Positions 1 to 8,338 are shown, counted from the first letter of the stretch. The stretch is DNA of 23,470 nt from CAZAKZ01 sp964485695 (GCA_964485695.1 CAZAKZ010000091.1:1-23470); one strand, 5' to 3'. The notes: a model not told the origin generated them from the letters alone. Translations and numbers: made by a program.

Positions 1-592
1 GACACCTGGGAGTGGGACGGGAATAACTGGATACAGCGTAATCCCAAGACGAGCCCGTCAGGACGTGTCGCACATGCCATGGCCTATGACGCGGCGCGTC
101 AGCGCGTTGTCCTCTTCGGAGGATGCAGAGGGCAAGGATTGAATGACACCTGGGAGTGGGACGGAAACAACTGGATGCAACGAAATCCGGCGGCGAGCCC
201 TCCGGCACGTATTTCTCATGCCCTGGCCTACGACGCGGCGCGTCAGCGCATTGTCCTCTTCGGTGGCTATGACCCTCTGAACCCGGCCTATTTTGGTGAC
301 ACCTGGGAGTGGGACGGAAGCGTATGGACGCAACGCACTCAGACGGAAAACCCGCCAGCCCGGGCAGTCCATGCCCTGGACTACGACGCAGAGCGGCGGC
401 ATGTAGTACTCTTAGGAGGAGGGGCAATCGCAGCCCTCAACGACACCTGGGAGTGGGACGGAAGAATATGGATACAACACACGCCGGCAACCAGCCCGCC
501 GGGGCGGACTGTCCATGCCCTGGTCTACGACGCAGCGCGGCGGCGTATCGTCCTCTTTGGAGGAGGCAGATTCAACGACACCTGGGAGTACG
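1..592 (+). repeat. Tandem kelch-blade coding repeats, period 135-153 bp
   Basis: The 20-base string GACACCTGGGAGTGGGACGG recurs identically at 1-20, 145-164, 298-317 and 442-461. A shortened copy (GACACCTGGGAGT) begins at 577. The spacings are 144, 153, 144 and 135 bp, all multiples of three, so copy number can change without shifting the frame. The array continues upstream out of the window. Confidence 0.85.
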
Positions 593-972
593 CCACGACC
601 ATCCTCGTCACGTCCGGCTCTTCTCGCATTGGCAGCTCCCAGAGTCTTGTCCTTACTGCCGCGCGCGACGCAGGGCGGCCCTTTCTGGTCGGCTCCTCCC
701 TCGGGATCGGCCCGATCCCCGTGGACACCCGCCGGATCGATCTCAGCCCGGACGATCTTCTCAGGGTTTCCTCGGGCGGCCTCTGGCCGTCGGTCTTCTC
801 CGGGTACCATGGCGTCCTTGACGGAAAAGGTCAGGCCACGGCATCCATCCACATCCCGAACAACCCGGTACTGATCGGCACTCGCATCCACACGGCCTTC
901 GTGACGCTGGATCCCGCGTCTCCCTCCGGCGTCCGGTCGATCTCGAACACGGAGACGTTCACGATCACATAG
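1..972 (+). CDS. Kelch-type repeat secreted protein, 5' truncated by the window
   Basis: The reading frame is open from base 1 and ends at TAG 970-972, so the gene starts upstream and only its last 323 residues are visible. Five repeat units start at 1, 145, 298, 442 and 577. Each opens with DTWEWDG (DTWEYAT in the last), runs through PPAR..HALAYDAARQR and closes with VVLFGG, which is the kelch/galactose-oxidase-like beta-propeller blade pattern with about 45-51 residues per blade. From about residue 200 the repeats give way to a non-repetitive beta-rich C-terminal region ending in PVLIG.....AFVTLDP...S.SNTETFTIT. It resembles the C-terminus of the redoxin protein ending at 8355. The role is inferred: an exported binding or adhesion propeller with a surface or sorting domain. 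No catalytic residues are recognised. The internal ATG at 79 is not a credible start, because the repeat pattern continues upstream of it. Confidence 0.8.
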   Translation, partial: DTWEWDGNNWIQRNPKTSPSGRVAHAMAYDAARQRVVLFGGCRGQGLNDTWEWDGNNWMQRNPAASPPARISHALAYDAARQRIVLFGGYDPLNPAYFGDTWEWDGSVWTQRTQTENPPARAVHALDYDAERRHVVLLGGGAIAALNDTWEWDGRIWIQHTPATSPPGRTVHALVYDAARRRIVLFGGGRFNDTWEYATTILVTSGSSRIGSSQSLVLTAARDAGRPFLVGSSLGIGPIPVDTRRIDLSPDDLLRVSSGGLWPSVFSGYHGVLDGKGQATASIHIPNNPVLIGTRIHTAFVTLDPASPSGVRSISNTETFTIT

Positions 973-1321
973 CAGGATGCCCCCCCCGGGACCGTACCGG
1001 ACGGATTCGTGGGCACCCCTGGAACAGGCAGTCCAGGTACGAGCATGAGCCGTCATGTTTTCTCCTGAAATCCTTGAAACCGGGTTCGCGCCTCAGAGAA
1101 ACTGAAGAGGGTCGAGTGCCAAAAATCATGAGCATCTGCCCTGTTTGAAGCTCTTGAAAAGCGGTGAATGCCCCCGGATTCGAGCAAAAGGAGTCTTTCA
1201 GCTGAACCGCTTCCCTGCCGTCGGATAATTGCCCTCGACCCCTCTTCCCAGCTGTGCAAGTCGGGCCTGCGGGTGTACAATGCAGTGTCCACAGCGGATC
1301 GATTTCGATAGGGAGGATGCC
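973..1321. other. Intergenic region without a convincing gene
   Basis: This stretch separates the kelch gene from the beta-helix gene. Short ORFs on the minus strand here have no recognisable composition or Shine-Dalgarno sequence. The only supported elements are at the right end: a possible -10 at 1276-1281 and the ribosome-binding site GGGAGG at 1311-1316. No terminator with a clear U-tract is visible after the kelch gene. Confidence 0.5.
1253..1281 (+). promoter_or_regulatory. Weak candidate promoter for the beta-helix gene
   Basis: TACAAT at 1276-1281 matches five of six bases of the -10 consensus. The -35 position, 17 bp upstream (TGTGCA, 1253-1258), matches only three of six. It would place transcription start near 1288, ahead of the ribosome-binding site at 1311-1316. 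Confidence 0.25.
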
Positions 1322-2818
1322 ATGCATTGCCCCGCTTTTGCCGCGACCCTGGTTGCCGTGGTACTTCACGCCGCGGCCACGGTTCCCTGACAAACCGTGC
1401 ACCACGTGCCCAAGAACTACAAGACCATCCAGGCCGCCATTGACGCGGCCAAGCCCAAGGACACGGTGCTGGTGGCGCCCGGCCGCTACGTCGAGAACAT
1501 CAAGATGATTGACAAGGGCATCACGGTCAAGAGCTCCCACGGGCCGCTCTGCACCACCATCGACGGCAACTTCGAATATAAGCCGGTGATCGATTGCACG
1601 AGCTGGTCCAGTCCGACCTCGGATGTCATCGAGGGATTCACCGTCGTGAACGGCGGTTTCGGGGGCATCCGCTGCAACGGCTCCACCGAGATCCGGAACA
1701 ACATCATCACCGGTAACCTCGGCGGGCGTATTGCAGGCGGCATCACGGGGGACGATTCGGTGAAGATTCTCGGCAATCTCATCATCGGGAACTTGGGTGC
1801 TGATGGAGGCGGCATCGCCTGGTACGGGGGGCGGAACCTGCTCGAGGTGAAGGACAATTTCATAGCCGACAACGTGAGCCTCTCCGAAGGCGGTGGCATC
1901 CTTGCCGAAGGCAACGGCGACGTGTTCAACAACGTCATCGTCCGTAACACGGCCGTAATCGGCGGAGGTATCGGCAACATCGGATTCAACGCGCCCAACC
2001 TCAACGTGGCCGGCAATGTGATCTGGGCGAACACCGCGTTGAGCAAGGGAGGCGGCATCGCCTCTTCCTTGGCCTATCTTGCCCTGGACAACAACACCGT
2101 CGCCGGCAACACGGCCCGGTACGGCGGAGGTCTCTATATCGAGGACAGCACCGTCCAGAGCCGGAGCAACATCTTCTGGGAAAACGCGGCGGCCATCGGG
2201 CCGGAAATCGACCTCCCCAACGGCAGCTATGGCGCCGCCAAGCTCACGCTCTCCTATTCCGTGGTCCGGGGCGGCCAGACCCTCATCCACGTGGGCTCGA
2301 AGTCCACGCTGGTTTGGGGCCCGGCCATGGCTTCGGCCGACCCTCTCTTCGTGGACCGCGTGGCCGGCGACCTCCACCTGCGCGCCGATTCCCCCTACAT
2401 CGACAAGGGCGACGGGAACCAGTTGCTGATCCAGACCGACTACGAAGGCGACCCCCGGGTGGTGGGTCTGAACGTGGATATCGGCGCCGACGAGTTTTAC
2501 CCCCACGTCTACACCGTGGGCCGGACCGCGCCCGGCTCCACCTTCCAGGTGAAGGCCATCGGGCCCCCGTCCTCGGCCGTGGTGTGGGGCTTCAGCCTGA
2601 ATCCGACGCCGCGCACGCCACCGATCACCTTTCCCGGTGTGGGCCTCTTCCATCTCGGTGACCCGTTTTTCCTGGCTTTCCTCGGGGTGCTGCCGGCCTC
2701 GGGCTCTCTCGGCTTTCCGGTGGCGTTGCCGAAGGCCTACCCCGTGCCGACCGTGGTGCCCATGCAGGCACTCATCGGCACCAAGCTCACGGTCCTCGAG
2801 ACGGTGATCCTCCGCTAA
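1322..2818 (+). CDS. Secreted right-handed parallel beta-helix protein with an in-frame TGA after the signal peptide
   Basis: The best start is ATG 1322: it has GGGAGG five bases upstream and encodes MHCPAFAATLVAVVLHAAATVP, a signal peptide in most respects. The same frame meets TGA at 1388-1390 and then continues QTVHHVPKNYKTIQAAIDAA to TAA at 2816-2818. The ORF without the TGA starts at GTG 1397 (473 residues) and would have no export signal. The mature part begins with the TIQAAIDAA...DTVLVAPGRYVENI opening of NosD/pectate-lyase-like beta-helices. It carries many short G-rich coils (NNIITGN, GGGI repeats) to about residue 310, then an ADPLFVD...LHL..DSP.ID.GD...DIGADEFY segment typical of the choice-of-anchor Q group, then a C-terminal beta region ending VVPMQALIGTKLTVLETVIL. 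No SECIS-like hairpin with a G in the apex follows this TGA. A point mutation, a sequence error or readthrough are all possible. Confidence 0.75.
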
Positions 2819-2836
2819 CGGCCCTGGATTCCCCCC

Positions 2837-3889
2837 TCACCGGTGCGGGTCGATACGTGACAGGGTCTCCCCGTAGAGGATTTCCTGGATCCTGTCCTGG
2901 GCCAGGAAGTCGTGGGGAAAGCCGGGATCGATGCGGCTCGCGGCCTCCAGGCGTTCCAGGGCGTCGCCCGAGAGGTCGAGGTCCAGGCACCCCAGGCTCT
3001 CCTCGAGCTGTGCACTGGTGCGGGCGCCCACGATGGGGACGATCACGCACCGCGCCTGCTGCTGCCGGAGCCAGGCCAGGGCCACCTGGCCGGGGGGCCG
3101 GCCGAGGTCCGAGGCCACGGCCGCCAGCTCCTGAGCGATGCGCTGGTTTCGGGGGGTGAGCTTCTCCTCGGCCCAGGACCCCACGGCGAACCGGGTGTCG
3201 GCCGCAAAGCCCTTCTCTGCGTGGGCGAGGTACTTGCCGGTGAGGATGCCCATGCCCAGGACGCCCCACGGCGTCACCCCGATGTCCAGAGCTTTCGCCA
3301 TGGGCAGCAGGTCCCGCTCGGCGGTGCGCTCGATGAGGCTGTACTGGATCTGCAGGCCCACGAAGGGGGTCCACCCCCGGAGATCGGCCAGGGTGTTGGC
3401 GCGGGATACCACCCAGGCCGGGGCGTCGGAGATGCCCACGTGGAGCACCTTGCCGGCCCGGACCAGGTCGTCCAGGCCCCGCATCACCTCCGTAATCGGC
3501 GTGAGGGGATCCCAGATGTGGACCCAGTAGAGGTCGATGTAGTCGGTGCCGAGGCGCTCCAGGCTGGCGTGGAGGGACTGGACCATGTTCTTGCGGTGGT
3601 TGCCGCCGGCGTTGGGATCGTCCGGTCGCATGTTCAGGGTGTACTTGGTGGCCAGGACAAAGCGATCCCGGTCCGGGGCGATGAACTCGCCCACGAACCG
3701 TTCGCTGGTGCCCTGGGTGTAGAAGTTGGCGGTGTCGATGAAGTTTCCGCCCGCCTCCACAAAAGTGTCGAAGATCCTGCGGCTCTCCTCCTTGCCGGCG
3801 CCCCAGCCCCATTCCTCGCCGAAGGTCATGGCGCCGAGACAGATCTCGGAGACCCTGAGTCCGCTTCTGCCGAGCAACTTGTATCGCAT
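2837..3889 (-). CDS. Aldo/keto reductase
   Basis: This 350-residue protein has the complete AKR pattern. It opens MRYKLLGRSGLRVSEICLGAMTFG. The catalytic tetrad is Asp52 and Tyr57 (FIDTANFY), Lys82 (LATKYT) and His124 (YWVHIWD). A C-terminal IVPIVGARTSAQLEESL segment corresponds to the NADPH-phosphate-binding region. The family reduces aldehydes, ketones or sugar carbonyls with NADPH in the cytoplasm; the substrate cannot be read from sequence. I chose ATG 3889 because homologous N-termini begin at MRYKLLG. ATG 3910 in the same frame is the alternative and would add seven residues. It is the last gene of the operon with the GT4, PIG-L and GNAT genes. It converges on the beta-helix gene with only 18 bp between stop codons. 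Confidence 0.88.
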   Translation of the reverse strand: MRYKLLGRSGLRVSEICLGAMTFGEEWGWGAGKEESRRIFDTFVEAGGNFIDTANFYTQGTSERFVGEFIAPDRDRFVLATKYTLNMRPDDPNAGGNHRKNMVQSLHASLERLGTDYIDLYWVHIWDPLTPITEVMRGLDDLVRAGKVLHVGISDAPAWVVSRANTLADLRGWTPFVGLQIQYSLIERTAERDLLPMAKALDIGVTPWGVLGMGILTGKYLAHAEKGFAADTRFAVGSWAEEKLTPRNQRIAQELAAVASDLGRPPGQVALAWLRQQQARCVIVPIVGARTSAQLEESLGCLDLDLSGDALERLEAASRIDPGFPHDFLAQDRIQEILYGETLSRIDPHR

Positions 3890-3925
3890 GGTGGTTCCCC
3901 GTGTGTTCATGGAAACGACCTATTC

Positions 3926-5107
3926 TCAGGCATGGGCCCTGGATTGCAAGTGATGTTCGACGGCTTCCCTGTACACGGCCGTGAGGCCCTCGAGGTGCGC
4001 TGCCCTGCGGAACCGGGCCTCCACCCGGGCCCGGCCCGCCTGTCCCATCTTCCGGGCAAGGGTGCGGTCCTCGAGGATACGGGCGATGGCGTTTGCCAGG
4101 CCCTGGACGTCGCCCCGGGGCACCAGGAAACCCGTCTCGCCGTCCACCAGCCATTCCCCGATGGCGCCGGCGTCGAAGGCCACCACGGGCCTCCCGAAGG
4201 CCATGGCCTCGACCCCCACCAGACCGAAGGTCTCGGGCACCATGGAGGGCATGACCGCCAGGCTGCACTGCCGGTAGTGGTCGTCCATGTCGTCGCCGCT
4301 CACCTGGCCCAGGAACCGGATCCGGCTCTCCACGCCGAGGTGAGTGGCCCGGGACCGCATCTTCGCCCGGCCCTCGGGATCTCCAATGATGAGGACGGCG
4401 TGCCAGGTCGCCTCCTTCAGAAGATGCAGGGCGTCCAGGAGCTGGGGGATGCCCTTCATGCGGGCGTAGCGACCCACGCAGACCAGGGTGTCGGTGTCAG
4501 AGTCCGGGGCCGGTCCCTCCGGGGCCTTGTCCGTGAAATACGGAAGAACCCGGATCCGGTCTCCTGGGATCCCGTTTCGCTCCAGCTCTTTGAGCAGGAA
4601 GCCACATCCCGCGACGTAGCGGTCCAGGCCTCGCGAGGCCCGCAGGTCCCAGGCGGCGAGAATAAGCTTGTGGAAGGGGAGGCATCCCCCCGCGGCGAGG
4701 CACTTGAAACCCAGGGGGCGATTGCAAACCCGGTTCCTGAACGGCATCACCTTCAAGCCCGTGGGGCAGATCAGCCGGACGTCGTGGACGTGCTTCACGG
4801 TGGGGAGCGTATGGCCGAGCCTCGCCATGACCGAGGGGTGGAGGAAGGCGTGGGTGTTGTGCAAGTGGACCACGTCAGGTTTTTCCGTTTCGAGAACGGC
4901 CTGTATGTGTCGCCATTGCGGGCGGAGGTAACGGGCGGGCTGGAGTAAATACTCTTTCCTTCCCTGGACCGAGACGTTGTCCGGGTGCGGTGCGGTGAGG
5001 ATGACGTTGTCGTGGCCCTGCGCCTCCAGGCCGGTGCAGACGTCCAGGAGGTAGCGCTCGGCTCCCCCGAACTCGCGGTAGTGGTCGCTGACGTGCAGGA
5101 TTCTCAT
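3926..5107 (-). CDS. GT4-family glycosyltransferase
   Basis: This 393-residue GT-B enzyme starts MRILHVSDHYREFGGAERYLLDVCTGL, whose GGAE is the usual acceptor-side glycine loop. The C-terminal nucleotide-sugar domain contains VCVGRYARMKGIPQLLDAL and the EX7E motif in PETFGLVGVEAMAFGRPVV. It transfers a sugar from a nucleotide-activated donor with retention of configuration, probably on the cytoplasmic face of the membrane; donor and acceptor are not deducible. ATG 5107 lies 11 bases after the PIG-L stop (5119-5121), so the two are likely co-transcribed. A longer reading to 5176 overlaps the PIG-L gene and adds residues foreign to the family, so I rejected it. An internal Cys-containing segment (NRVCNRPLGFKCLAAGGC) resembles the cysteine cluster found in a subset of GT4 enzymes. 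Confidence 0.88.
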   Translation of the reverse strand: MRILHVSDHYREFGGAERYLLDVCTGLEAQGHDNVILTAPHPDNVSVQGRKEYLLQPARYLRPQWRHIQAVLETEKPDVVHLHNTHAFLHPSVMARLGHTLPTVKHVHDVRLICPTGLKVMPFRNRVCNRPLGFKCLAAGGCLPFHKLILAAWDLRASRGLDRYVAGCGFLLKELERNGIPGDRIRVLPYFTDKAPEGPAPDSDTDTLVCVGRYARMKGIPQLLDALHLLKEATWHAVLIIGDPEGRAKMRSRATHLGVESRIRFLGQVSGDDMDDHYRQCSLAVMPSMVPETFGLVGVEAMAFGRPVVAFDAGAIGEWLVDGETGFLVPRGDVQGLANAIARILEDRTLARKMGQAGRARVEARFRRAAHLEGLTAVYREAVEHHLQSRAHA

Positions 5108-5118
5108 GGCCGGCGCAT

Positions 5119-5886
5119 TCACCTCACCCGGTCCAGGAGGCGCAAGAACTTGCCGGGACTGCACCGGTAGAAGCACTCGACATGGGTCACTGCGTGGAAG
5201 TGCATCACCGCTCTGTACCGCGCCAGGCCCACGAAGGCGTCGACCAGGTCGAACCGGCTCGTCTGGGTTTCGAACTGCTCCAGGGCCGATTTCTTCACCT
5301 CCAGCACGTCGCTGATGTCCACGGAACAGTTGGGCACCAGGAGGGTCCAGATCTCGTAGCCGTAAATAGTGAAGTCCCGGTAGGTCTTCATGGCTCCGGC
5401 CAGGATCTCATTGGCGGCCCGGTGGTCGGGGTGGCCGTCAAGGAGAAACGGGACGTAGACCACGTCGGGCCGGGCCTCCTCCAGGACCGCCGCCAGGCGC
5501 TGGACCGTCTCCGGGGCATGAGACAACGTCTCGTCCTCGTTATCCAGGAAGACGAGGCGGTCGATGCCGAGGATGTCGGCGGCCTTCCGGGCCTCCTCCT
5601 GCCTCAGCCGGGCCACCTGGTCCTCGGGCTCCTCCCCGGAACCGCCCTTTCTCCCGTCCGTCAGGTAGACCGCGACGATGGAATCCCCGGCCAGGTGGTG
5701 CTTGTGGACCACGCCCCCACACCCCATGACGTCGTCGTCCGGGTGGGGGGCCAGGACCAGGATCCTGGAGCCTTCCGGCTTCTCCATGAGGAGCGGCCGG
5801 CTTAGGGTTCCCCGCTCACCGGTAAAGACCCGGATGGCATTCAAGAGCCGGCGGGGGAGGAGTCTTTCATGGATATGTCTGAACAT
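5119..5886 (-). CDS. PIG-L/LmbE-family deacetylase
   Basis: This 255-residue enzyme belongs to the zinc-dependent de-N-acetylase family. The metal/catalytic motif is APHPDDD at residues 46-52 and the second metal site is HPDH at 152-155. The last acidic residue of the usual HPDDE motif is Asp here, a conservative change. Members remove an acetyl group from N-acetylglucosamine-type sugars, for example in mycothiol, bacillithiol, GPI or surface-polysaccharide pathways. The gene follows the GNAT gene with almost no gap: the GNAT stop TGA is at 5892-5894, ATG is at 5884-5886, and an in-frame TTG at 5893-5895 would overlap that stop. It precedes the GT4 gene by 11 bases. The Gly-rich loop (VMGCGG) matches the family. 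The sugar it acts on is presumably supplied by the neighbouring glycosyltransferases. Confidence 0.87.
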   Translation of the reverse strand: MFRHIHERLLPRRLLNAIRVFTGERGTLSRPLLMEKPEGSRILVLAPHPDDDVMGCGGVVHKHHLAGDSIVAVYLTDGRKGGSGEEPEDQVARLRQEEARKAADILGIDRLVFLDNEDETLSHAPETVQRLAAVLEEARPDVVYVPFLLDGHPDHRAANEILAGAMKTYRDFTIYGYEIWTLLVPNCSVDISDVLEVKKSALEQFETQTSRFDLVDAFVGLARYRAVMHFHAVTHVECFYRCSPGKFLRLLDRVR

Positions 5887-5891
5887 GCGGT

Positions 5892-6965
5892 TCAAAACGA
5901 ATCACAATCTCCAAAGGTCAGGTGCCAGCTGGAAGGATCCAGGAGAACGGAGTCCTCCATCCTGGCGGAGTATTTCTGGTAGACCACGTACGTGTCCCAG
6001 AGTCCCTTTCGGGGCGAAAAACCCAGGTCCAGGAAGGTCCGCCTCAGGGGATCCCCCTTCGAGAGGCGAACGAGGGTGAAGTCCGCACCGCGGCGCGAAA
6101 GAAAGAGGAGCCCCTTCCGGACCAGGGCTTCGACCACGCCTGGCTCCTCGAGGGTCAGACACTCCATGATGATCCCGAGCTTGGCATGGCCGTGGTCCAG
6201 GCATTTCACGACGAGCAGACCGAGGATCTCTCCGTCGCGGTCGGCCTGGAGGAAGTGGTAGCCGCCACGGGGTTTCTCGCAGTATCGCCACCGGAGGTAC
6301 GCGAGATCCCGCTCGAGGCAGACGGCGTAGCGCCGCCGTACTCTCTTCCAGAGTGTTTCCACGCCCTCGTCCAGGGTGTCGGCCCACCGGGTGCGGATTC
6401 CCTTCACGGCCTTCGACTCCGGGCCGATGAAGAACTTGAAGATGGGGCGCGAGGCTCCATCGGCCAGCCGGGCCAGGAAGGGCCAGTTCAGGTATTTTCG
6501 AACGGCCGGTTTCAGGCTCAAGGGTTTGAAGAGGTTTTCGATCTCGATGAGATCGCCGAATTCGAGCCGGACCTTGTGGACGTGGTGGTTCGCCTGGTTC
6601 GGAAACCCGAAGGCAAGGTCCACTCCGTTTTCCTTCCAGGTCTCCACCTCCCTGGAGAACATCCGGATCTGGGCGCCTCTGGTTCCACCGCGAAACGCCT
6701 CGTGGATCATGTTGTCGACGATATGGGCGGCCTTCAGCACCATGTCGCGGTACTTGAGGCGGCAGACGATGCTGGGATACTGTCCCACGATCTCGCCCTT
6801 GTGCAAGGTCAGGACGATGAACGGCCGTGCGTCCACGGGTGGGCTCTTGAACTTCCAAGTCCATTCCTCGAGGCTTCTCTTCCGGCCGAAGACGGTGGCG
6901 AAGAGCTCGTTGATCCCGACCTCGTCTCCTTCCTCGTACAGTCTGATGGTCACATCCTCGGCCAT
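5892..6965 (-). CDS. GNAT-fold N-acyltransferase of a polysaccharide-type locus
   Basis: This 357-residue protein begins MAEDVTIRLYEEGDEVGINELFATVFG, the typical opening of GNAT acetyltransferases, followed by a WTWKFKSPP segment and IVGQYPSIVCRLKYRDMVLKAAHIVDNMIHEAFRG..., which resembles the N-terminal half of Eis/FemAB-like GNATs. A second GNAT-like half follows (YHFLQADRDGEILGLLVVKCLDH through VEALVRKGLLFLSRRGADFTLVRLSKGD). Such double-GNAT proteins commonly accompany glycosyltransferases in exopolysaccharide clusters and may N-acylate an amino sugar. That would pair logically with the deacetylase directly downstream, but it is inference. It is the first gene of the minus-strand operon and diverges from the GT4 gene starting at 7124. 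Confidence 0.75.
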   Translation of the reverse strand: MAEDVTIRLYEEGDEVGINELFATVFGRKRSLEEWTWKFKSPPVDARPFIVLTLHKGEIVGQYPSIVCRLKYRDMVLKAAHIVDNMIHEAFRGGTRGAQIRMFSREVETWKENGVDLAFGFPNQANHHVHKVRLEFGDLIEIENLFKPLSLKPAVRKYLNWPFLARLADGASRPIFKFFIGPESKAVKGIRTRWADTLDEGVETLWKRVRRRYAVCLERDLAYLRWRYCEKPRGGYHFLQADRDGEILGLLVVKCLDHGHAKLGIIMECLTLEEPGVVEALVRKGLLFLSRRGADFTLVRLSKGDPLRRTFLDLGFSPRKGLWDTYVVYQKYSARMEDSVLLDPSSWHLTFGDCDSF

Positions 6966-7095
6966 GCGAGTACCGTTCAGTTCGACCTGCGTTACGAGAC
7001 GATACGAAGGTACTCGACGCGCCGGCCGGAGCGCAAGACTTTTCCGCTACGGACCGACGCAGAATTTGTCTCCGCTTTCCGGTCCGGTTTGCGGA

Positions 7096-7119
7096 TATAA
7101 TCGGTCTCGGGCAGGAAGG
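7096..7119 (+). promoter_or_regulatory. Perfect -10 box and Shine-Dalgarno of the 7124 gene
   Basis: TATAAT at 7096-7101 is a perfect sigma-70 -10 hexamer in a GC-rich context. The position 17 bp upstream has no good -35. AGGAAGG at 7113-7119 is a strong ribosome-binding site four bases before GTG 7124, and this decides the start. The leader would be about 15 bases. Confidence 0.5.
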
Positions 7120-7123
7120 CACG

Positions 7124-8338
7124 GTGGAGGACATCGAGGGAGCACGACGGTCGATGCAGGACAACGGGCGTAACGATGCGCAGGATATCCGTGTGAAGCG
7201 GACGACGGGCGGGAAGCCCCGCATGCTGGTCGTCCTGCCGTCCACCGTCATCGGGGGAGCGGAGACCCAGACCCGGCAGGTCGTGGCCGGCCTTCAAGCC
7301 CTGGAACCCACCCTTCTCCTCCAGGCGCCCAACCGGGAGTACTTCCGGTCTCTGGATGTTCCCATCCATCTCTTCGAGGATCATGGATGCACGGGTGCCG
7401 AGAACCGATCCCCGGCACGGATCCTGCGATACACCCGGGCAGTAAGGAGGGTGGCCCGGGCCGAGAAGGTCGAGGTGTGCCTCGGGATCATGGAGATGGC
7501 GAGCCTGTTCGGGGCGCTTGCCAGGGACGTGTTCCGCCTCGGCGCCGTCCCCGTGGCCACGATCCGCGGGAACCTGACCGGGTTCTACGAGCACCTGGGG
7601 AGAAAGGAGACCCTGCGGGAGCGCCTCATGTTCCGGTATATCTTCCGGCGGAGTGCGGCTGTCCTCGTGCCTTCCCGGGGTGTGCGCCTGGACCTGGTTC
7701 GAAACCACTGTGCTCCCGCGCACCGGGTCACCACCATCCTCAACGGATTCGATGTGGAGAGAATCCTTGCGGCGGCCAAACGGCCGCCAGGCCGTCCGAA
7801 GACGTGCCCCTGGCTCGTGACGGCCAGCCGGTTGAGTCCTGAGAAGGACTTCTCCACCCTTCTGGAAGCTTTTGCCCGGATCCGGCGGGAGCGCCGGGTG
7901 AAACTCCTCATCCTGGGAGAAGGCGAGATGCGCCGGGCCATCGTCTCTGATATCCGACGCCTGGGCCTCGCCGAGGAGGTTGTTCTGGCCGGGTACCAGG
8001 ACAATCCCTTTCCGGTCATGGCCGCGGCGGACGTGTTTCTGGTGTCCTCCCGGTTCGAGGGCTTCTGCAACGCCATCGTGGAGGCCATGGCCCTGGGCCG
8101 TCCCGTGGTGGCCACCGATGCCCCGTCGGGACCGGGGGAGATCCTCCAGGGCGGGAAGAGCGGATTTCTCGTGCCGGTGGGGGACCCGGACGCCATGGCA
8201 CGGGCCTGCCTGCGCCTGCTGGGTGATACGGATCTCCGGGATCGGATGGGAGCGGCAGCGCGGGAACGCGCCCGGGCGTTCTCCCTGGAGAAAACGGTGG
8301 CGGAGTACGAGAGAAAGATTCTGTCCCTGATCCGATAG
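7124..8338 (+). CDS. GT4-family glycosyltransferase, divergent
   Basis: This 404-residue protein starts at GTG 7124, selected by AGGAAGG four bases upstream. ATG 7154 is an alternative, but the conserved fold only begins at KPRMLVVLPSTVIGGAETQTRQVVAGL. The GT-B architecture is clear: GGAE acceptor loop, LVPSRGVRLDLV, VTASRLSPEKDFSTLLEAFARI, LLILGEGEMR and the EX7E motif in SSRFEGFCNAIVEAMALGRPVVATDAPSGPGEIL. This form of the donor site resembles N-acetylgalactosamine/galactose-adding GT4 enzymes of O-antigen and capsule loci. The exact sugar is inference. About 33 basic and polar residues precede the fold. Its stop TAG 8336-8338 sits in the loop of a 15-bp perfect inverted repeat shared with the convergent gene. 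It likely works with the minus-strand glycan operon across the divergent promoter region. Confidence 0.88.
   Translation: MEDIEGARRSMQDNGRNDAQDIRVKRTTGGKPRMLVVLPSTVIGGAETQTRQVVAGLQALEPTLLLQAPNREYFRSLDVPIHLFEDHGCTGAENRSPARILRYTRAVRRVARAEKVEVCLGIMEMASLFGALARDVFRLGAVPVATIRGNLTGFYEHLGRKETLRERLMFRYIFRRSAAVLVPSRGVRLDLVRNHCAPAHRVTTILNGFDVERILAAAKRPPGRPKTCPWLVTASRLSPEKDFSTLLEAFARIRRERRVKLLILGEGEMRRAIVSDIRRLGLAEEVVLAGYQDNPFPVMAAADVFLVSSRFEGFCNAIVEAMALGRPVVATDAPSGPGEILQGGKSGFLVPVGDPDAMARACLRLLGDTDLRDRMGAAARERARAFSLEKTVAEYERKILSLIR

Noticed and set aside
1388..1430. Selenocysteine at the beta-helix TGA
   Set aside because: The position is at a signal-peptide junction and not in a redox site. The only nearby hairpin (GCAC-CAC-GTGC) has a three-base loop without G.
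2912..4948. A 678-codon plus-strand ORF opposite the AKR and GT4 genes, and similar long antisense ORFs at 965-2653, 8799-10547, 16902-18545 and 18743-20869
   Set aside because: High-GC genes commonly leave their opposite strand open. These translations are rich in G, P, R and H, have no family motifs, and lie fully over well-recognised genes.
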